A stretch of DNA of 64,000 nt from Heterobasidion occidentale. Lineage: Eukaryota > Basidiomycota > Agaricomycetes > Russulales > Bondarzewiaceae. Within the stretch, counting starts at the first letter, position 1, and every line of letters starts with the position of its first letter. Location: positions 2,666,001 to 2,730,000 of the forward strand of contig JBCAQO010000014.1 of NCBI GenBank assembly GCA_039111635.1, written 5' to 3'. This document shows positions 1 through 11,902 of the stretch, piece after piece. The translations under genes and the position numbers were made by a program. Below the pieces are notes generated by a model. The model saw only the letters and a list, made by a program, of their open reading frames with translations. It was not told the DNA's origin and did no database searches.

Positions 1-535
1 GGACACCATCAATAAAGCAGAACAGACTAGTTACAAGTGATGAAAGACTCACAAGCAAAACAAAAAGAAAAGACAACTGACCAGCCAATTCATGCCTCCC
101 TGAACATCCCTAGATGCCAGCTATACACATCCCGAAGCATGCTGCTAATGCTATGTAACAAAATCACTATTAGAAAAGTGGTTCAGTGGATATGGAACAT
201 GCACTGTTTACATTCCCAGTGCTCAATTTTGGGCCTGTGTGCCTTAGTCACCGCAATTGACGATTGGATCCATGCTTGCACAAAAAACCTCAAAACTTAC
301 CTAGTGAATTGTTACCATTCCCCAGTCTGCTGAACTAATGCAGTACCAACCCAGAGAATACAATAGCGGTCACAAGAATGAACTAATACAAGAACAAGAG
401 CAGTAGCAATGGAGACAACACGATAGCAATGAGTACAAACCACTCTCAAGCTAGACACACTATTTTTAACCCTCCAAGAACACAACAATGTCCCACTCCT
501 CTTGATCTTCTGGGATATAGAGCTCCCATCATAAC
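1..535. other. No gene seen; contains a dispersed repeat copy
   Basis: No reading frame here resembles a known protein. The stretch 368-429 matches 4978-5039 over 62 bp without gaps (6 mismatches by eye), and the part just before it (about 334-380) resembles 3942-3990. This indicates a dispersed, decayed repeat of unknown class rather than a gene. Confidence 0.5.
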
Positions 536-1066
536 TGTTGTTTGTGGCCATTCTGGTTGATGTGGCATGGGTGCCACATAGGTGCCACCTTACGGACTCA
601 TTGATTACTCGCCTCTACAGCTGGGAGCGGCCCTACAGCCACTCCTAGAGCGGGTATATTGCTTTCTTTCTCTTTTTGGACTGTCTCACCTTGTTTTCAC
701 CTTGTCTCACTTCGTTTCAGTTGTTTTACCGGGTTGGCTAACTCAGGTGGTCCTGTGTGATGTCATTGACACTCCGGACCGACCTACAGGTGGAGCCTTT
801 GACCGCTTTGTAAGGTGGACCACCTGTAATGACCCGTTGATGTCATACCTTCCTATTTTATTTCTTATTGTTCTCTGTAGCTTAAATACCTGTGGTCCGA
901 GGGCGATTCTTTCTTCAGACTCTTACCCTCTGGACCACAGGTGCGCTCCCTTCTGTTCTTTGTATCTACTTTAGACTCTTACCCTCTGGACCACAGTCCT
1001 GTCATTATAGAGCTTTCTTTTGGCACTCTCTCTGTGCCAGTCGCTTCATTCTCACTGCGCTCAACA
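536..1066 (+). repeat. Solo Ty1/copia LTR with 5-bp TSD ATAAC
   Basis: The sequence begins TGTTGTTTGTGGCC and ends CTGCGCTCAACA, the same ends as the LTRs of the full copia elements further right. The flanks 531-535 and 1067-1071 are both ATAAC, a perfect 5-bp target-site duplication. No internal sequence remains, so this is a solo LTR left by LTR-LTR recombination. A TATA-like TTAAATACC lies near 880-892. Two 24-bp direct repeats starting AGACTCTTACCC lie at 917-940 and 973-996. Plus orientation is inferred from the PBS/PPT positions in the complete copies. Confidence 0.95.
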
Positions 1067-1071
1067 ATAAC

Positions 1072-3240
1072 ACACCTTTTGGGAATAACACACCCCATCT
1101 CTCACCATCATTTCCGTCGTGGGTACAATTGTTGCTTAGTTGAACTAGTAAGATCAGTATTGCCAACACATTGTAGTCAACAATAAAACTTACTTAATCA
1201 CAGTCTCACTTGCCCCTACTACTCCCCTTTCTGCCAAGTACCGAAAAAACTCTAGTACAGTCTGTTTGATGTCTTTTTTTTTGTTTAATTGTCTTCTGTA
1301 TTGTGATGGGTGCACCTACCAAAGCCGAGGATCGGTGTATGGTTTTTGTGGCCCCTTTTGCACAGTAATACAATGTTGTATCGTCAGTACATCATCATAT
1401 AAGATCTAGAGAAAACTTACATCCATAAAAAGAGCAGCCTTGCGTGCTCGTCTCAACATGCAAGCGACAGTTAAGTGGTAAGACCTACAGATGTTCAAAC
1501 CAACGAAGATGTCTGTCATTGTTGTGCAATACTGACTGATTCGGCTTCAACACCTACCTTTTGGTGGCTCATTTGTGTTGTACCTTTCACTGCCAGGTTG
1601 GACGAATGTCGAGTTCATGTTTAAGAGGTGGTGAAAGATGAGCGGCTTGGAGAGCTTGAACTGCTCGGTGAGCTTGTGGTAGATAACCTGCTCGCCTGAG
1701 TCTAGAGTTGGTGGTAGTGAGGATGTGGCAGAATATGGGCACGCTGAAATACAGAGAAGCAAAGGTGGTCTTTTATGAGAAATATTGGAGAACATGATTG
1801 CTCAAGCAAGACTTGTAAGGTCTGTTGTGTGTCATTTTGCAATGTCGCGCACATTTTACCTAAAGTTCTAATATTTTTTTCATGCGACATGTAAATATCT
1901 ACTGAAATGCATCAGCAAATTAGCAAAGTTGTTTACTTGACATAGGCTGAGGACATGCTGTTTCTGCATTAACTTTCATGCCATAGCGCCTTGTCCAAAC
2001 ATGGCTCTACATTTAAGCCATTCCATTCCTTGTGCCATGAAACATGGCACCCCTGGCATTCAACACAATCTCAGGTACACAAGTATAGCAGCTGCATGCA
2101 TCATGTTAGCATTTACCATGTAGTTATTGCGAAATGGCACCGCACAGCCTGTTTATGTGCTGTTCCACCTAACACGTCCCTTGTGTGTGACATGACATAT
2201 CAACTATCTGATCAGAAGGGCCAGTCAAACAGAGAATGCCTGCTTACAAATATTGCTTCAAAGGATTCATTGTCCAAAGCTCCTGTGGGCATCGATCTCG
2301 AGAAACATGCACTGAAGAGTGGAAATGGCACCAGTAAAACACCTCAATTGACTAGACGACGCACCAGCTCTGATTTGTTTAGCTTCAAGTCACAAACACT
2401 ACCGGTTGCATTGGCATGTAGATCCTGATCTACAAGTCTATTCCGATGTGCGCGCATAAAGTGAGGTGTAACAGCCACAGTGTCAATGCTACTACACACT
2501 TATGACATTCAGCCCCATCCCTCCTCTTCTGCAGTTGACTGGGGTTCACACAGTGCAGGCATCCCAGACAACTCGGGTCATGCCTAGAGATTGACAGTAA
2601 GACCATAGTCTATAACGTTCTGAAGTGAGTATAGAAGACAAAGGAATACACTCTGGCTTGTATCGTTGGAACCCAGAACTTTTTGTCCAATATCGCTTTC
2701 GCTTCTTTTCCGATGCACCTGTGAGATCCAGCAGCTTGTTAGAAAGATCACCGTCGAGTTGGCCACCATTGATGACAGTAGTGAGCAGAGGGGTGGGATG
2801 GTAGAAAGTTGATACAAGCAAGGCCCAAGGTGCTAGACTCAAGTGACAGGAGTATGACATGTGCACAGATTGGTTCAGAGCATGTGTTCCAGCACGTGCA
2901 GAGTTGTTAGAGACATCTGTGCCCTGTTCAGAAGAGGTTCAATAGATGGTCAGTACAGCAATTCACCATTAGAATAACAATGAGAGATAATGCATGTGAT
3001 AGAAAGGCTGCTCACTGTGGACAGGCAGTTGGTTCTTGGAGCATGAGGCAAGTTGTCAAGGACATCCGCGCACTCTGATCTGGCTTGGCCGCAAATGATT
3101 CTGAGCTCTCACTGTGATTCTGCGCCTAACCCAAGTCATCTGGAACATCTGCACTTTATGAGTCTTAGTTGACTGCAGAAGAATATGGGCTCTCTTACCT
3201 TAATTTCACACCAAGACGTCTAAGGTGTCTGTGCCCTGTG
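1072..3240. other. No recognisable gene
   Basis: There are only short frames without recognisable domains (for example 1991-2428 plus, 145 codons, and 2546-2866 minus). Scattered copies of a motif resembling the satellite to the right (TCTGGGACATC-like words) occur from about 2540 on, which suggests the tandem array once extended leftward. Confidence 0.5.
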
Positions 3241-3269
3241 TGTGAGAGAAGGAAGAGGAGAAGGAGGTT

Positions 3270-3845
3270 GAGAGTGGTAGGAAGCCTGACCCGAGTCATC
3301 TGCAATGTGGGTGCCCTGTAGGCCTGACCCTAGTTGTCTGCGACGGCGGCTCTCTATGAACTGTGGGTGATAAAAAAACAGTGTGAGCTGACACTTTGGT
3401 TGAGCAACAAGTTGTCTGAGCCATCCTTACCCTGTAAGCCTCACCCAAGTCGTCTAGAATGTCCGTGCTCTGTAGGCCTGACCCTAGTTGTCTGCGATGT
3501 TGGCTCTCTGTGAACTGTGGGTGATAGAAGAGCGGTGTGAGCTAACACTTTGGCTGAGCAACAAGTTGTCTGAGATGTCCTTACCCTGTAAGCCTTGCCC
3601 GAGTCGTCTGGGACGTCTGCGCTCTGTGGGCCTGATCCTAGTTATCTATGACATTAGCTCTTTGTGAACAGTGGATGACCGCAGAAGAGTGTGAGCTGAT
3701 ATATGGGTTGAGGAACAAGTCGTCTGAGACGTCCTTACCCCATAAGCCCGACCCAAGTTGTCTGGGACATCCGCGCTCTGTAGGCCTGACCCTAGTTGTC
3801 TGCAACATTGGCTCTCTATAGGCCTGACCCTAGTCGTTTGTGGTG
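3270..3845. repeat. Decayed tandem repeat, 154-bp period
   Basis: The word GTTGTCTGAG or GTCGTCTGAG recurs at 3411, 3565 and 3719, exactly 154 bp apart each time. Neighbouring words such as CCTGACCCTAGTTGTCTG and CTCTGTAGGCCTGACCC recur in phase. About three and a half units are visible, with a partial unit at the left end. Within each unit a shorter degenerate word (AGTYGTCTGNGAYGTC) appears two to three times, so the unit itself grew from a smaller repeat. No coding role is evident; the short minus-strand frame across 3646-3897 is simply the repeat translated. Confidence 0.85.
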
Positions 3846-6292
3846 GACTGTGGAATCTAATTAGTTCACACCTTTGTATTTGTGGTATTGTTAGCACTCA
3901 AGAATCCTTGTTCAATGTCCACACCAATTAATCAAGTCATGTTCTAATGCAATACCAATAAGGAGAACATGACAGCGATGTCACGCTTGCACATTGTTAA
4001 GCATCAAATAGTGATGGTAGAATGGAGGACAGAATATCTGACTAAAAGAAAGAGAAGGGAAATGACTTAGAATGTAAGGGACAATTAATTCTGATTTTCT
4101 ACATATTTTTCGAGTATTTTACCACTTAAACTTGATTTTCTATCCCTTTTCATACTTATATTTCGCTTTTGGGACTGATTCTAGAGCCTTGGGTCTATTG
4201 CAGGAAGGTCTAGACCATGGCAGAACAATAAGGGATAGAAAAGAAAGCATTGGAAGGTGAAGGAATGAAGAGGAAATTGAGTGGAAGGACTGAGAATAAT
4301 GACTGAGGAATGAGTTCCAGGCTGTTTTTTGATAACAATAAGAAGGTAGTGTCTAAAACTCTAAAGACCTGCTTGATAATTTAGCCAGAATGTAATGATT
4401 TCTGTGGATTTCCACTCAGTTCTCTAGATTTCTTCTCTGTTCCTTTTACTTCTACAGCATTTCTTGTGACTTACTATGACTCCGTGCAACCTGTATATAC
4501 TAGGAAGGAGTTTCCCACTTGAGAATAGTATATAAGGAGGCTGATTGTCCTGCTTCAGGCAGAGACATCTTGTCCCTCAACCATTATCATCAGTTAGTTA
4601 GTGTCAGTCATAAGTCATTGAGTGATATCAGTTGGAGACAAGCTTCAAGACTTGAATGGATACTAGACAAATTAGTACCTTATCTTCAATCTGTGGAGCA
4701 CCTCAGCAACTTGAATCACAAAGTTCTTAAGCCTCTCCTCATTATTCTTGACATTTACGAAGTATTTTCCTTGTCAGTAGTCTGGCACCACTTCAGAAAT
4801 TTGCTAAATATCTTAGAATATTCTCATCACTGATTACACTTGTGGCCAACCTTTCTGTATCGTGCCAACACTAGAAGGTATCATCTAGAACAGCAATCAA
4901 ACGAACACTGGATACATCTGGAAAAACAGGAAAACCCAATAGTATCTAGGAGTGAACCCATTCCTCACTGCGACAACGGTCACAAGAAAGAAATAACACA
5001 AGATCAAGAGCAGTAGCAATGAAGACAACACGACAGCAAATAAGAGGATACATAAACAGGTCCGGTCCAGAAGTCTCTGCTGAAGCCCAAACCTTCTGAT
5101 GACTTGCACTGTGCCTTCCTACTCCAGAGTGGACACCGTGTCTGCCACTTTGTCCTAGTCCAACAAGGCACGCTTCGTGGGGCCCACCAACGACACATCT
5201 GCCCACTGGATGGCCTTACCCAAGTCCTGGCATTTGGTTGCTCTCTCCAGCCACCCCAGGATAGTATGCTCACCCCGTTCCAAGGTCAGGACTGAGTTCA
5301 TTGTCAGTGCTTCACTCTATTTGCACCTTGTCTGGTTCCATCGAGTCTATCGGACATCCCCCCTATTTTTTATCATCATGTCCTGCACCTCACGTTGCAT
5401 ACCAGGCGCAAAGCAGCCCTGCCAGGCCTCAAAGACAAAGAACTCAGGTATCCTACCAGTCTAATGCCAACTAGTTAGCATCACATGCAATGAAGGGGTT
5501 AAAGCACTCATGCTAGCTCATAACATAAACCACACCCATCTCACCTTGTTTTCAAACTTGACATGCTTTTCCCAATTGGTGTCTACTTATAAACGGTGAA
5601 GATTGAGGCTATGGGTGTCCTTAGAAGGGTTTTCCGATAGATACTGTGGTGAAATTTTGCTTTTTTGTTCCGCAGTTAGCTCAGACAACACCGACGTCAC
5701 TGCCAGATGTTGGGGCATGAGGTCAAGGTCAGAAATTGAGTATATGGCGAGTGGGGAGATACCAGCTGGTGTGATGGCAATTATATAGCCCTCACCTCAC
5801 TTGTAGGGCGTCTTCCTTGCCAAAATTGACGCCACTCTGGAATTCAATAAAGGCTCTCTCAAACCTTCACATTGCTAATCTGTTAATGCATTGAGTCATC
5901 AGAGCTAAACAGTAGCGCTATGCAAAGTATTTTTTATCACTTAAGCCACATGTTTTTCATGTTTCTATTCATTTATAAAGATAAGGTTAGACTCCGTGAA
6001 AGGGCGACATAAGGTACTTACATATGAATCCTCGCCTTGCACCATACTCAAGGATAAGCCCACTCCACGCAGACATGCCTCAAGGACTTCAGAGACATCG
6101 TGGACGTGTCATACTCATAACTCCCGCTTACCATCGCACCCACCTGCAGGTTAGGGCTCAGCATGGCAGGCCATGTGCCGCACCTGGTGGGATTAGGTGG
6201 TGACTGTTGCACCCACATTGATGACGCCCGTCCTGAGCTCGAGCCCAGAGCACGTGCCCACATACCAGTCCATCCCTCCGAGCCACAAGCCC
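3846..6292. other. No recognisable gene; unassigned low-copy DNA
   Basis: Small frames exist (4519-4833 plus, 5177-5464 plus, 6048-6404 minus) but none shows a domain I recognise. A second copy of the dispersed repeat found near the left end is at 4978-5039. GC content rises after about 6060, which could be a remnant of host DNA next to the insertion site of the following element. Confidence 0.4.
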
Positions 6293-6297
6293 ATGGC

Positions 6298-6827
6298 TGT
6301 TGTTTGTGGCCGTTCTGGTTGATGTGGCATGGTTGCCACATGCGTGCCACCTTGCGGACTGATTGATTACTCGCCTCTGCAGCTGGGAGCGGCCCTACAG
6401 CCACTCCCAGAGCGGGTATATTCCTTTCTTTCTCCTTTTGGACTGTCTCAATTTGTTTTCACCTTGTCTCACTTTGTTTCAGTTGTTTTACCGGGTTAGC
6501 TGACTCAGGTGGTCCTGTGTGATGTCATTGACACTCCGGACCGACCTACAGGTGGAGCCTTTGACCGCTTTGTAAGGTGGACCACCTGTAATGACCCGTT
6601 GATGTCATACCTTCCTATTTGGTTTCTTATTGTTCTGTGTAGCTTAAATACCTGTGGTCCGAGGGCGATTCTTTCTTCAGACTCTTACCCTCTGGACCAC
6701 AGGTGCGCTCCCTTCTGTTCTTTGTATCTACTTAGACTCTTACCCTCTGGACCATAGTCCTGTCGTTATAGAGCTTCTTTTTGGCACTCTCTCTGTGCCA
6801 GTCGCTTCGTTGTCACTGCGCTCAACA
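6298..6827 (+). repeat. 5' LTR of copia element A
   Basis: It runs from TGTTG at 6298 to CAACA at 6827 (530 bp). Its sequence variant matches the solo LTR at 536-1066 rather than its own partner at 11372-11902. It is followed directly by the primer-binding site. Confidence 0.93.
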
Positions 6828-6853
6828 GGTTATGGGCCCTGCGCTCTAGCGAC
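6828..6853 (+). promoter_or_regulatory. PBS matching initiator tRNA-Met anticodon region
   Basis: Immediately after the LTR the sequence reads GGTTATGGGCCC, the complement of GGGCCCAUAACC, which is the anticodon stem-loop of initiator tRNA-Met. A PBS for the tRNA 3' end would begin TGG. Drosophila copia and yeast Ty5 use this arrangement, priming from a tRNA cleaved in the anticodon loop. The next 14 bases may extend the match into the D arm, but I cannot verify the host tRNA. The same site follows the LTRs of elements C, D and I. Confidence 0.85.
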
Positions 6854-7021
6854 TTTGCTCTACATCGTTTTATCGACACTTTCTGGTCTCCCCTCTGCTG
6901 TGCCACACCTTTCTGGCCACACCCCATTGCTGCCACATCTTCCCCATTGCTCTCCCTGCCTTTCCTATCGTCCCACATCGCTTCCAACACCTTTTCCTGC
7001 TCGTGCCACTCGTGCCACACT

Positions 7022-9157
7022 ATGTCTGACCCCTCATTTGCTCTCCCTTCCGTTTCCCCTCTCAATAATCGCAACTATCCTTCCTGGTCCAAGGAGATCA
7101 AGGCCTGGCTTCGTCTCAAAGGCCTGTGGCTTTTGGTCTCTGGTGATGAGACAGCCCCTGTTGGCTCGAAGGAGAAGCCTGCTGAGGCAAGGGAGGTGGC
7201 AGAGTGGAAGAGGAATGCTCAGAAGGCTGCTGGTGCGCTCTTACTTTCGGTTGAGGAGCAGTTCAGAGGCGTTTTGGATGGCATTGAGGACGACCCCATT
7301 GCTATTTGGACCACACTGGAGGAGCAGTTCAACAAGAAGTCTGCTGGATCGCGTTTCAACGCGATGGAGGACCTCTTTTCAATCAAGAAGCGCAACGATG
7401 AGTCCCTCCAGTCCCTCATTCATCGTGTGGACGAGTCTATGCGCGTCCTGAGGAACCTCCGCGACTCTGGCTTCGATCTCAAGAAGCAGGACGAGGAGCT
7501 GACTTGCATGGCGCTTTTGTGGTCTCTCCCCTCCGAGTTTGACACCTTCCGCTCCTCCCTCAGTCTCATGGACGTCTTGTCTCGTTCCAAGCTCGAGGAC
7601 GCGTTCAGGCGCGAGGATTTGAACCGTGCGCGTCGTTCTGATCCCACAGACTCTGCACAGGCCCTTGTGGCATCTTTTCCTTCATCCCCCTCCTCTTCCT
7701 CCACCTCCTACAGACGTTCCAGGCCACCTAGGAAGCAGTACAAGTGCGACTTCTGCGGTGCCACTGGCCACACTGATGACAGGTGCTTCAAGAGGATCAA
7801 TGAGGAGCTGAAGAAGTCCAAGCCACAGCAGGCCCACTCGGTTCAGGCCCCTGAGGCCTCTGGTCCGATGCAGTTTGCAGGCAATGCAAGTTTTCGTTCC
7901 CCTGCTCCATCCCCTGCGTCCACAGCCCCCTCACTCGTCACTGACCTTGATTGGAACGCGGACACAGGTGCGACCTCTCATATGACGCCCCATCGCCACT
8001 GGCTTCGCAACTATCGTCCCTTTGTCGTCCCCATTCGTCTTGCAGACTCGTCTGTCATCTACTCTGCTGGTGTTGGGACTGTGGTGTTCAATCCGGTCGT
8101 TGGAGGCAAGAGGGCGCAGTCTGTGGAGTTCTCAAATGTCCTGCATGTCCCTGATCTTGGCTGTAATCTCCTGTCTGTGCTGTATTTGACTCAGCACAAG
8201 CACTTCTCTGTGCTAATAGAAGGATCTTCAATGCATTTCTCCCGGGACGGTGCAGTGTGGTTTATGGCGGTCGTTCCTGATGGTTCCAACAACGCCTATC
8301 TCCAAGGGACCACCTCCACCGTTGTTTTGCAGTCTGCTGGTGCCGCTTCTACTCTCCCTCTTGATTTGTCCCTGTGGCATCGTCGTCTCTGCCACCACCA
8401 CCATGCTGGGGTACAGAAAATGGTCAAGGAACGACTCGTTACTGGTCTACAGCTCGATTCAAACGTGCAGCCTGACCCTGTGTGCGAGCCCTGTCTCTCT
8501 GGCAAGATGCACGCTCACCCTTCCCCTCCACTGGCTCTGTCACCTCCAAACCGCTTGAACTCGTCCATTCTGATCTCCATGGTCCTCTCCCTGTTGCCAC
8601 TCACTCTGGAATGCGCTACTGGATCACCTTCATTGATGAGTTTCACCAAGCTCAAGGTCGTCTATGTCCTGCGCTTGAAGAGCGACGCGTTTGAGGCCTT
8701 CAAGCGCTACAAGGCCTATGTGGAGAATCTGACTGGACAGCGCATTTTGGCTCTGCAGGATGACAAGGGAGGAGAGTACATGTCTAATGCCTGGGACGCG
8801 TTTTGTTTGGAGCATGGGATCGCTAGGAGGCACACGGCGCGAAATCGGCCACAGCAGAACGGCGTGGCAGAGCGTGCCAATCGCACCATCATGGAGGCCC
8901 TCACTGCCATGCTCTCTGAATCGCATTTGCCGCTTGTTTTCTGGGGCGAGGCTCTCGCCGCTTATGTGCACGTCTGGAATCGACTCTGGACGTCTACCCT
9001 GAAGGGCAAGACGCCATTTGAGATGGTCAATGGGATGAAACCGGACGTTTCGCACTTGCGGGTCTGGGGCTGCTGCTTGGCTTGTGCATGTGCAGAGGGA
9101 CAAAAGAGATGGATTTGGATCGCATATGGAGAAGTGCGTGTTTATTGGATACCCTGA
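7022..9157 (+). pseudogene. Copia A Gag, protease and integrase (frameshifted)
   Basis: The ATG at 7022 opens a Gag starting MSDPSFALPSV. A CCHC knuckle (C-x2-C-x4-H-x4-C) is at 7745-7786. The protease DTG active site is at 7961-7969 in WNADTGATSHM. The GAG-pre-integrase zinc region has histidines near 8370-8400 and CEPC at 8483-8494. The integrase core shows QDDKGGEY near 8756-8779 and NGVAERANRTI near 8860. A one-base loss near 8518 is compensated by a one-base gain near 8643, so residues between them are scrambled and the first catalytic Asp of integrase is out of frame. After about 9069 further indels break the frame. The start is chosen because elements C, D and I have the same ATG in the same place. 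Confidence 0.88.
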
Positions 9158-9807
9158 GGGGCTACAAGGCGTGGGACGTTCTACAATCCTGCGACTCGGA
9201 AGGTCATTTCATTCGAAAGGGCAGACTTTGATGAGCGATTCTTTCCTGGGACTCGCCACTTTGATGCTAACACCCAGTCTGCCACCCCTCCTCCTTCGTC
9301 TCTGTTCAGTCTTTGGGATGCAGATGTTGATCCGGTGCCGGTTCTGGGGGGGGAAGCAGATGCTCCTCCTCCTGCTGGTCACCTGGAAGACGCTCCCATC
9401 GATCAGGATCATCCTGTGGCAGACCCAGCACCTCCTCCACCTCTTGCTCCTGTTGTTGTCCCTGCTCATGCTCCCCCTCCTGTCATTCCGGCGCCACCTC
9501 CTGCTCTCAGAACACGCTCTAGGAATCGCTCTGCCACCCCTGAACCAGGTCCATCTGTCACTCGACGCTCCACTCGCACTCGTCGCGCTCCTGGTGAATG
9601 GTGGAAGCTTAGGACGCTGCCTGGAGATGATGATGCTCATTCAGACTCCGCTCAAAACGCTCCTGATGCATCTGGAGATGCAGAGATGGAACCCATTGTT
9701 GAGGACGCATTCCTGGCTGAACTCGAGCGTGCCCTGTTCACCTCTGGTGCTGAAAAGGCTGAGCCGTCGACGTATCGTCAGGCAATGAGGCGCCCTGATG
9801 CAGATGA
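9158..9807 (+). pseudogene. Copia A integrase C-terminus and linker, broken frames
   Basis: This stretch aligns with the GKGG-like integrase C-terminus and the Pro/Ala-rich linker that elements B, C and F keep in frame (RTRSRNRSATPEPGPS at about 9507-9554). Several 1-2 bp indels relative to C are visible near 9070-9075, 9160 and 9232. A run of eight G at about 9345-9353 is 8 in A and C, 6 in F and 5 in B, so it is an indel hot spot. The region is noncoding as it stands. Confidence 0.75.
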
Positions 9808-11328
9808 GTGGCAGAAGGCGGCAGAGGAAGAATGGAGGCGCATGCTCGGAATCGCACCTGGGACATTGTTCCACTCCCTGAGGGCTGCAAAGCGATCGGT
9901 TCTCGTTGGGTTTTCAAGGTGAAGCACAACACGGATGGCTCTGTCGAACGCTACAAGGCTCGTCTCGTCGCCAAGGGCTTCAGTCAGCGCCCTGGGTTTG
10001 ATTACTTCGAGACATTTGCCCCCACAGCCAAGTTTGCAGCCATTCGTGCGATCCTTGCTCTCTCTGCCCTTGAGGACTTTCACCTGCGCTCTGTGGACAT
10101 CTCCCATGCGTTCATCAATGGCGATCTGGACACTGTGGTGTATATGGAGCAGCCTGAAGGATTTGAGCAGGGAGGTCCTGAGATGGTCTGTCGCTTGATG
10201 AAGGGCTTGTATGGGCTGAAGCAGGCGAGTCGGCTGTGGTACAGGAAGCTCAAGGCGGCACTGGAGCGCATGGGATTCAAGGCGATCTATTCTGACAACA
10301 GCATCTATGTCTATGCCAAGGATCAGGTCAAGGTCATTCTGCCAGTCTTTGTGGATGACTGCACTTTTGCGTCGAATTCCCTGTCCCTGCTCGATGATCT
10401 TGTTGTTGAGCTCTCTAGGTCGTTCAAGCTTCGCGATTTGGGACCCACCACCACTCTTCTTGGGATAGAAATTGCCAGGGATCGCGCGAATCGTCGCCTG
10501 ATGCTCTCCCAGCGCCAGTACATCCTAGACATGCTGGAGCGTTACGGACAGGCCGACTCGACCCCTGTGAAGACTCCCATGGTCCCTGGCACCAATCTCT
10601 CTGTCTCCATGGCCCCTGCATCGACTGAGGACAAGGAGTACATGAGGAAAGTTCCCTACATCTCTGCTGTCGGTTCCCTGTTGTTCCTTGCACTTGCCAC
10701 TCGTCCTGACATCGCCCACACGGTCTCTGTCCTGTGCCGTTTCAACTCAAATCCTGGGATTGCGCACTGGAAGGCTGTGAAGCATTTGTTTCGCTACCTG
10801 AGAGGCACCCTGGATTATCGACTTGTCTATGGCCCGACTGACTCCAAGGAGCTCTTCACCTCGTTCTGTGATGCTGATCATGCAGGCAACCCTGACAACG
10901 GACGGTCCACCAGTGGATATGTGCTGCGCATTGGCTCTGGAGCGATCAGCTGGAGCTCCAAGCTCCAGGGACTCGTTGCACAGTCGACCACAGAGGCTGA
11001 GTTCATTGCTGCTGTTGATGCGGGCCGGGAGATTGTCTGGATGCGCAATTTGCTCACTGAACTTGGCTACTCCCTTTCTGAGCCGTCGATTCTCCGCGTT
11101 GATAACCAGTCGGCTGTTGCAGTTAGCAAGAATCCAGAGCACCATGGGCGCATGAAGCATCTCGATCTTCGTTTCTTTTGGCTCAGGGACCAGGTAGAGG
11201 CTGGTGTGATTGCTCCAGCCTACGTTCCTACTGCGGAGAACGCTGCAGACATCCTAACGAAGGCTGTTCCACCTGAGAAGGTGAAGATTTGCTGCAGCTT
11301 GATGGGACTAGAGGATCTGCCGCATTAG
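9808..11328 (+). pseudogene. Copia A reverse transcriptase and RNase H frame
   Basis: The frame is open for 506 codons but cut off from gag-integrase by a lost G near 9830. The RT core has the copia signature GSRWVFKVK, then [34 protein letters not shown], and the catalytic FVDD with VDD at 10351-10359. The RNase H of copia type follows: CDADHAG near 10870, STTEAEF near 10985, VDNQSAV near 11098, and HLDLRFFW followed by ADILTKAV. It ends with TAG at 11326. All RT and RNase H catalytic acids that I can identify are present, so the enzyme domain itself looks intact. Confidence 0.9.
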
Positions 11329-11362
11329 GAGGGTGTTTTGGACGCTGTAGAGGCGTGCAATC

Positions 11363-11371
11363 AGGAGGGTG
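11363..11371 (+). promoter_or_regulatory. Polypurine tract of copia A
   Basis: AGGAGGGTG directly precedes the 3' LTR. The same tract precedes the 3' LTRs of element C (complement at 15093-15101) and element F (27725-27733). It is the plus-strand primer in the standard LTR mechanism. Confidence 0.85.
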
Positions 11372-11902
11372 TGTTGTTTGTGGCCGTTCTGGTTGATGTG
11401 GCATGGGTGCCACATGCGTGCCACCTATGGGACTCATTGATTACTCGCCTCTGCAGCTGGGAGCGGCCCTAGAGCCACTCCCAGAGCGGGTATATTGCTT
11501 TCTTTCTCCTTTTGGACTGTCTCACTTTGTTTCCACCTTGTCTCACTTTGTTTCAGTTGTTTCACCGGGTTAGCCGGTTGAGGCGGTCCTGTGTGATGTC
11601 ACTGACACTCCGGACCGACCTCCAGGTGGAGCTTTTGACCGCTTTGTAAGGTGGACCACCTGTAATGACCCGTTGATGTCATACCTTCCTTTTTCGTTTC
11701 TTATTGTTCTCTGTAGCTTAAATACCCGTGGTCCGAGGGCGATTCTTACTTCAGACTCTTACCCTCTGGACCACAGGTGCGCTCCCTTCTGTTCGTTGTA
11801 TCTACTTTAGACTCTTACCCTCTGGACCACAGTCCTGTCGTTATAGAGCTTCTTTTTGGCACTCTCTCTGTGCCAGTCGCTTCGTTGTCACTGCGCTCAA
11901 CA
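11372..11902 (+). repeat. 3' LTR of copia element A
   Basis: It runs from TGTTG at 11372 to CAACA at 11902 (531 bp). It is the same variant as the LTRs of element C and differs at many sites from the 5' LTR at 6298-6827. It abuts element B gag at a precise LTR end (11903 CTATGCGCGTC). Confidence 0.92.

Larger units (their letters stand above)
6298..11902 (+). mobile_element. Ty1/copia retrotransposon A (LTR to LTR, recombinant)
   Basis: Two copia LTRs in direct orientation bracket PBS, gag, protease, integrase, RT, RNase H and PPT, in the order that defines Ty1/copia. The 5-bp flanks do not match (ATGGC at 6293-6297, CTATG at 11903-11907). The two LTRs also belong to different sequence variants: the 5' LTR has GTTAGCTGACTCAGG and the 3' LTR has GTTAGCCGGTTGAGG. 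The unit is therefore probably a product of recombination between two elements. Its right flank lies inside the gag of element B. The coding region carries about six indels and is not functional as it stands. Confidence 0.9.

Noticed and set aside
1991..2428. 145-codon frame as a host gene
   Set aside because: No domain, no intron signals, no conserved copy; length is within chance expectation for this composition.
3270..3845. CRISPR-like array
   Set aside because: Repeats are 154 bp, adjacent and diverged, with no unique spacers; the surrounding DNA is eukaryotic.
6828..6853. tRNA gene
   Set aside because: Only the anticodon-arm complement is present; it is a primer-binding site repeated beside several LTRs.
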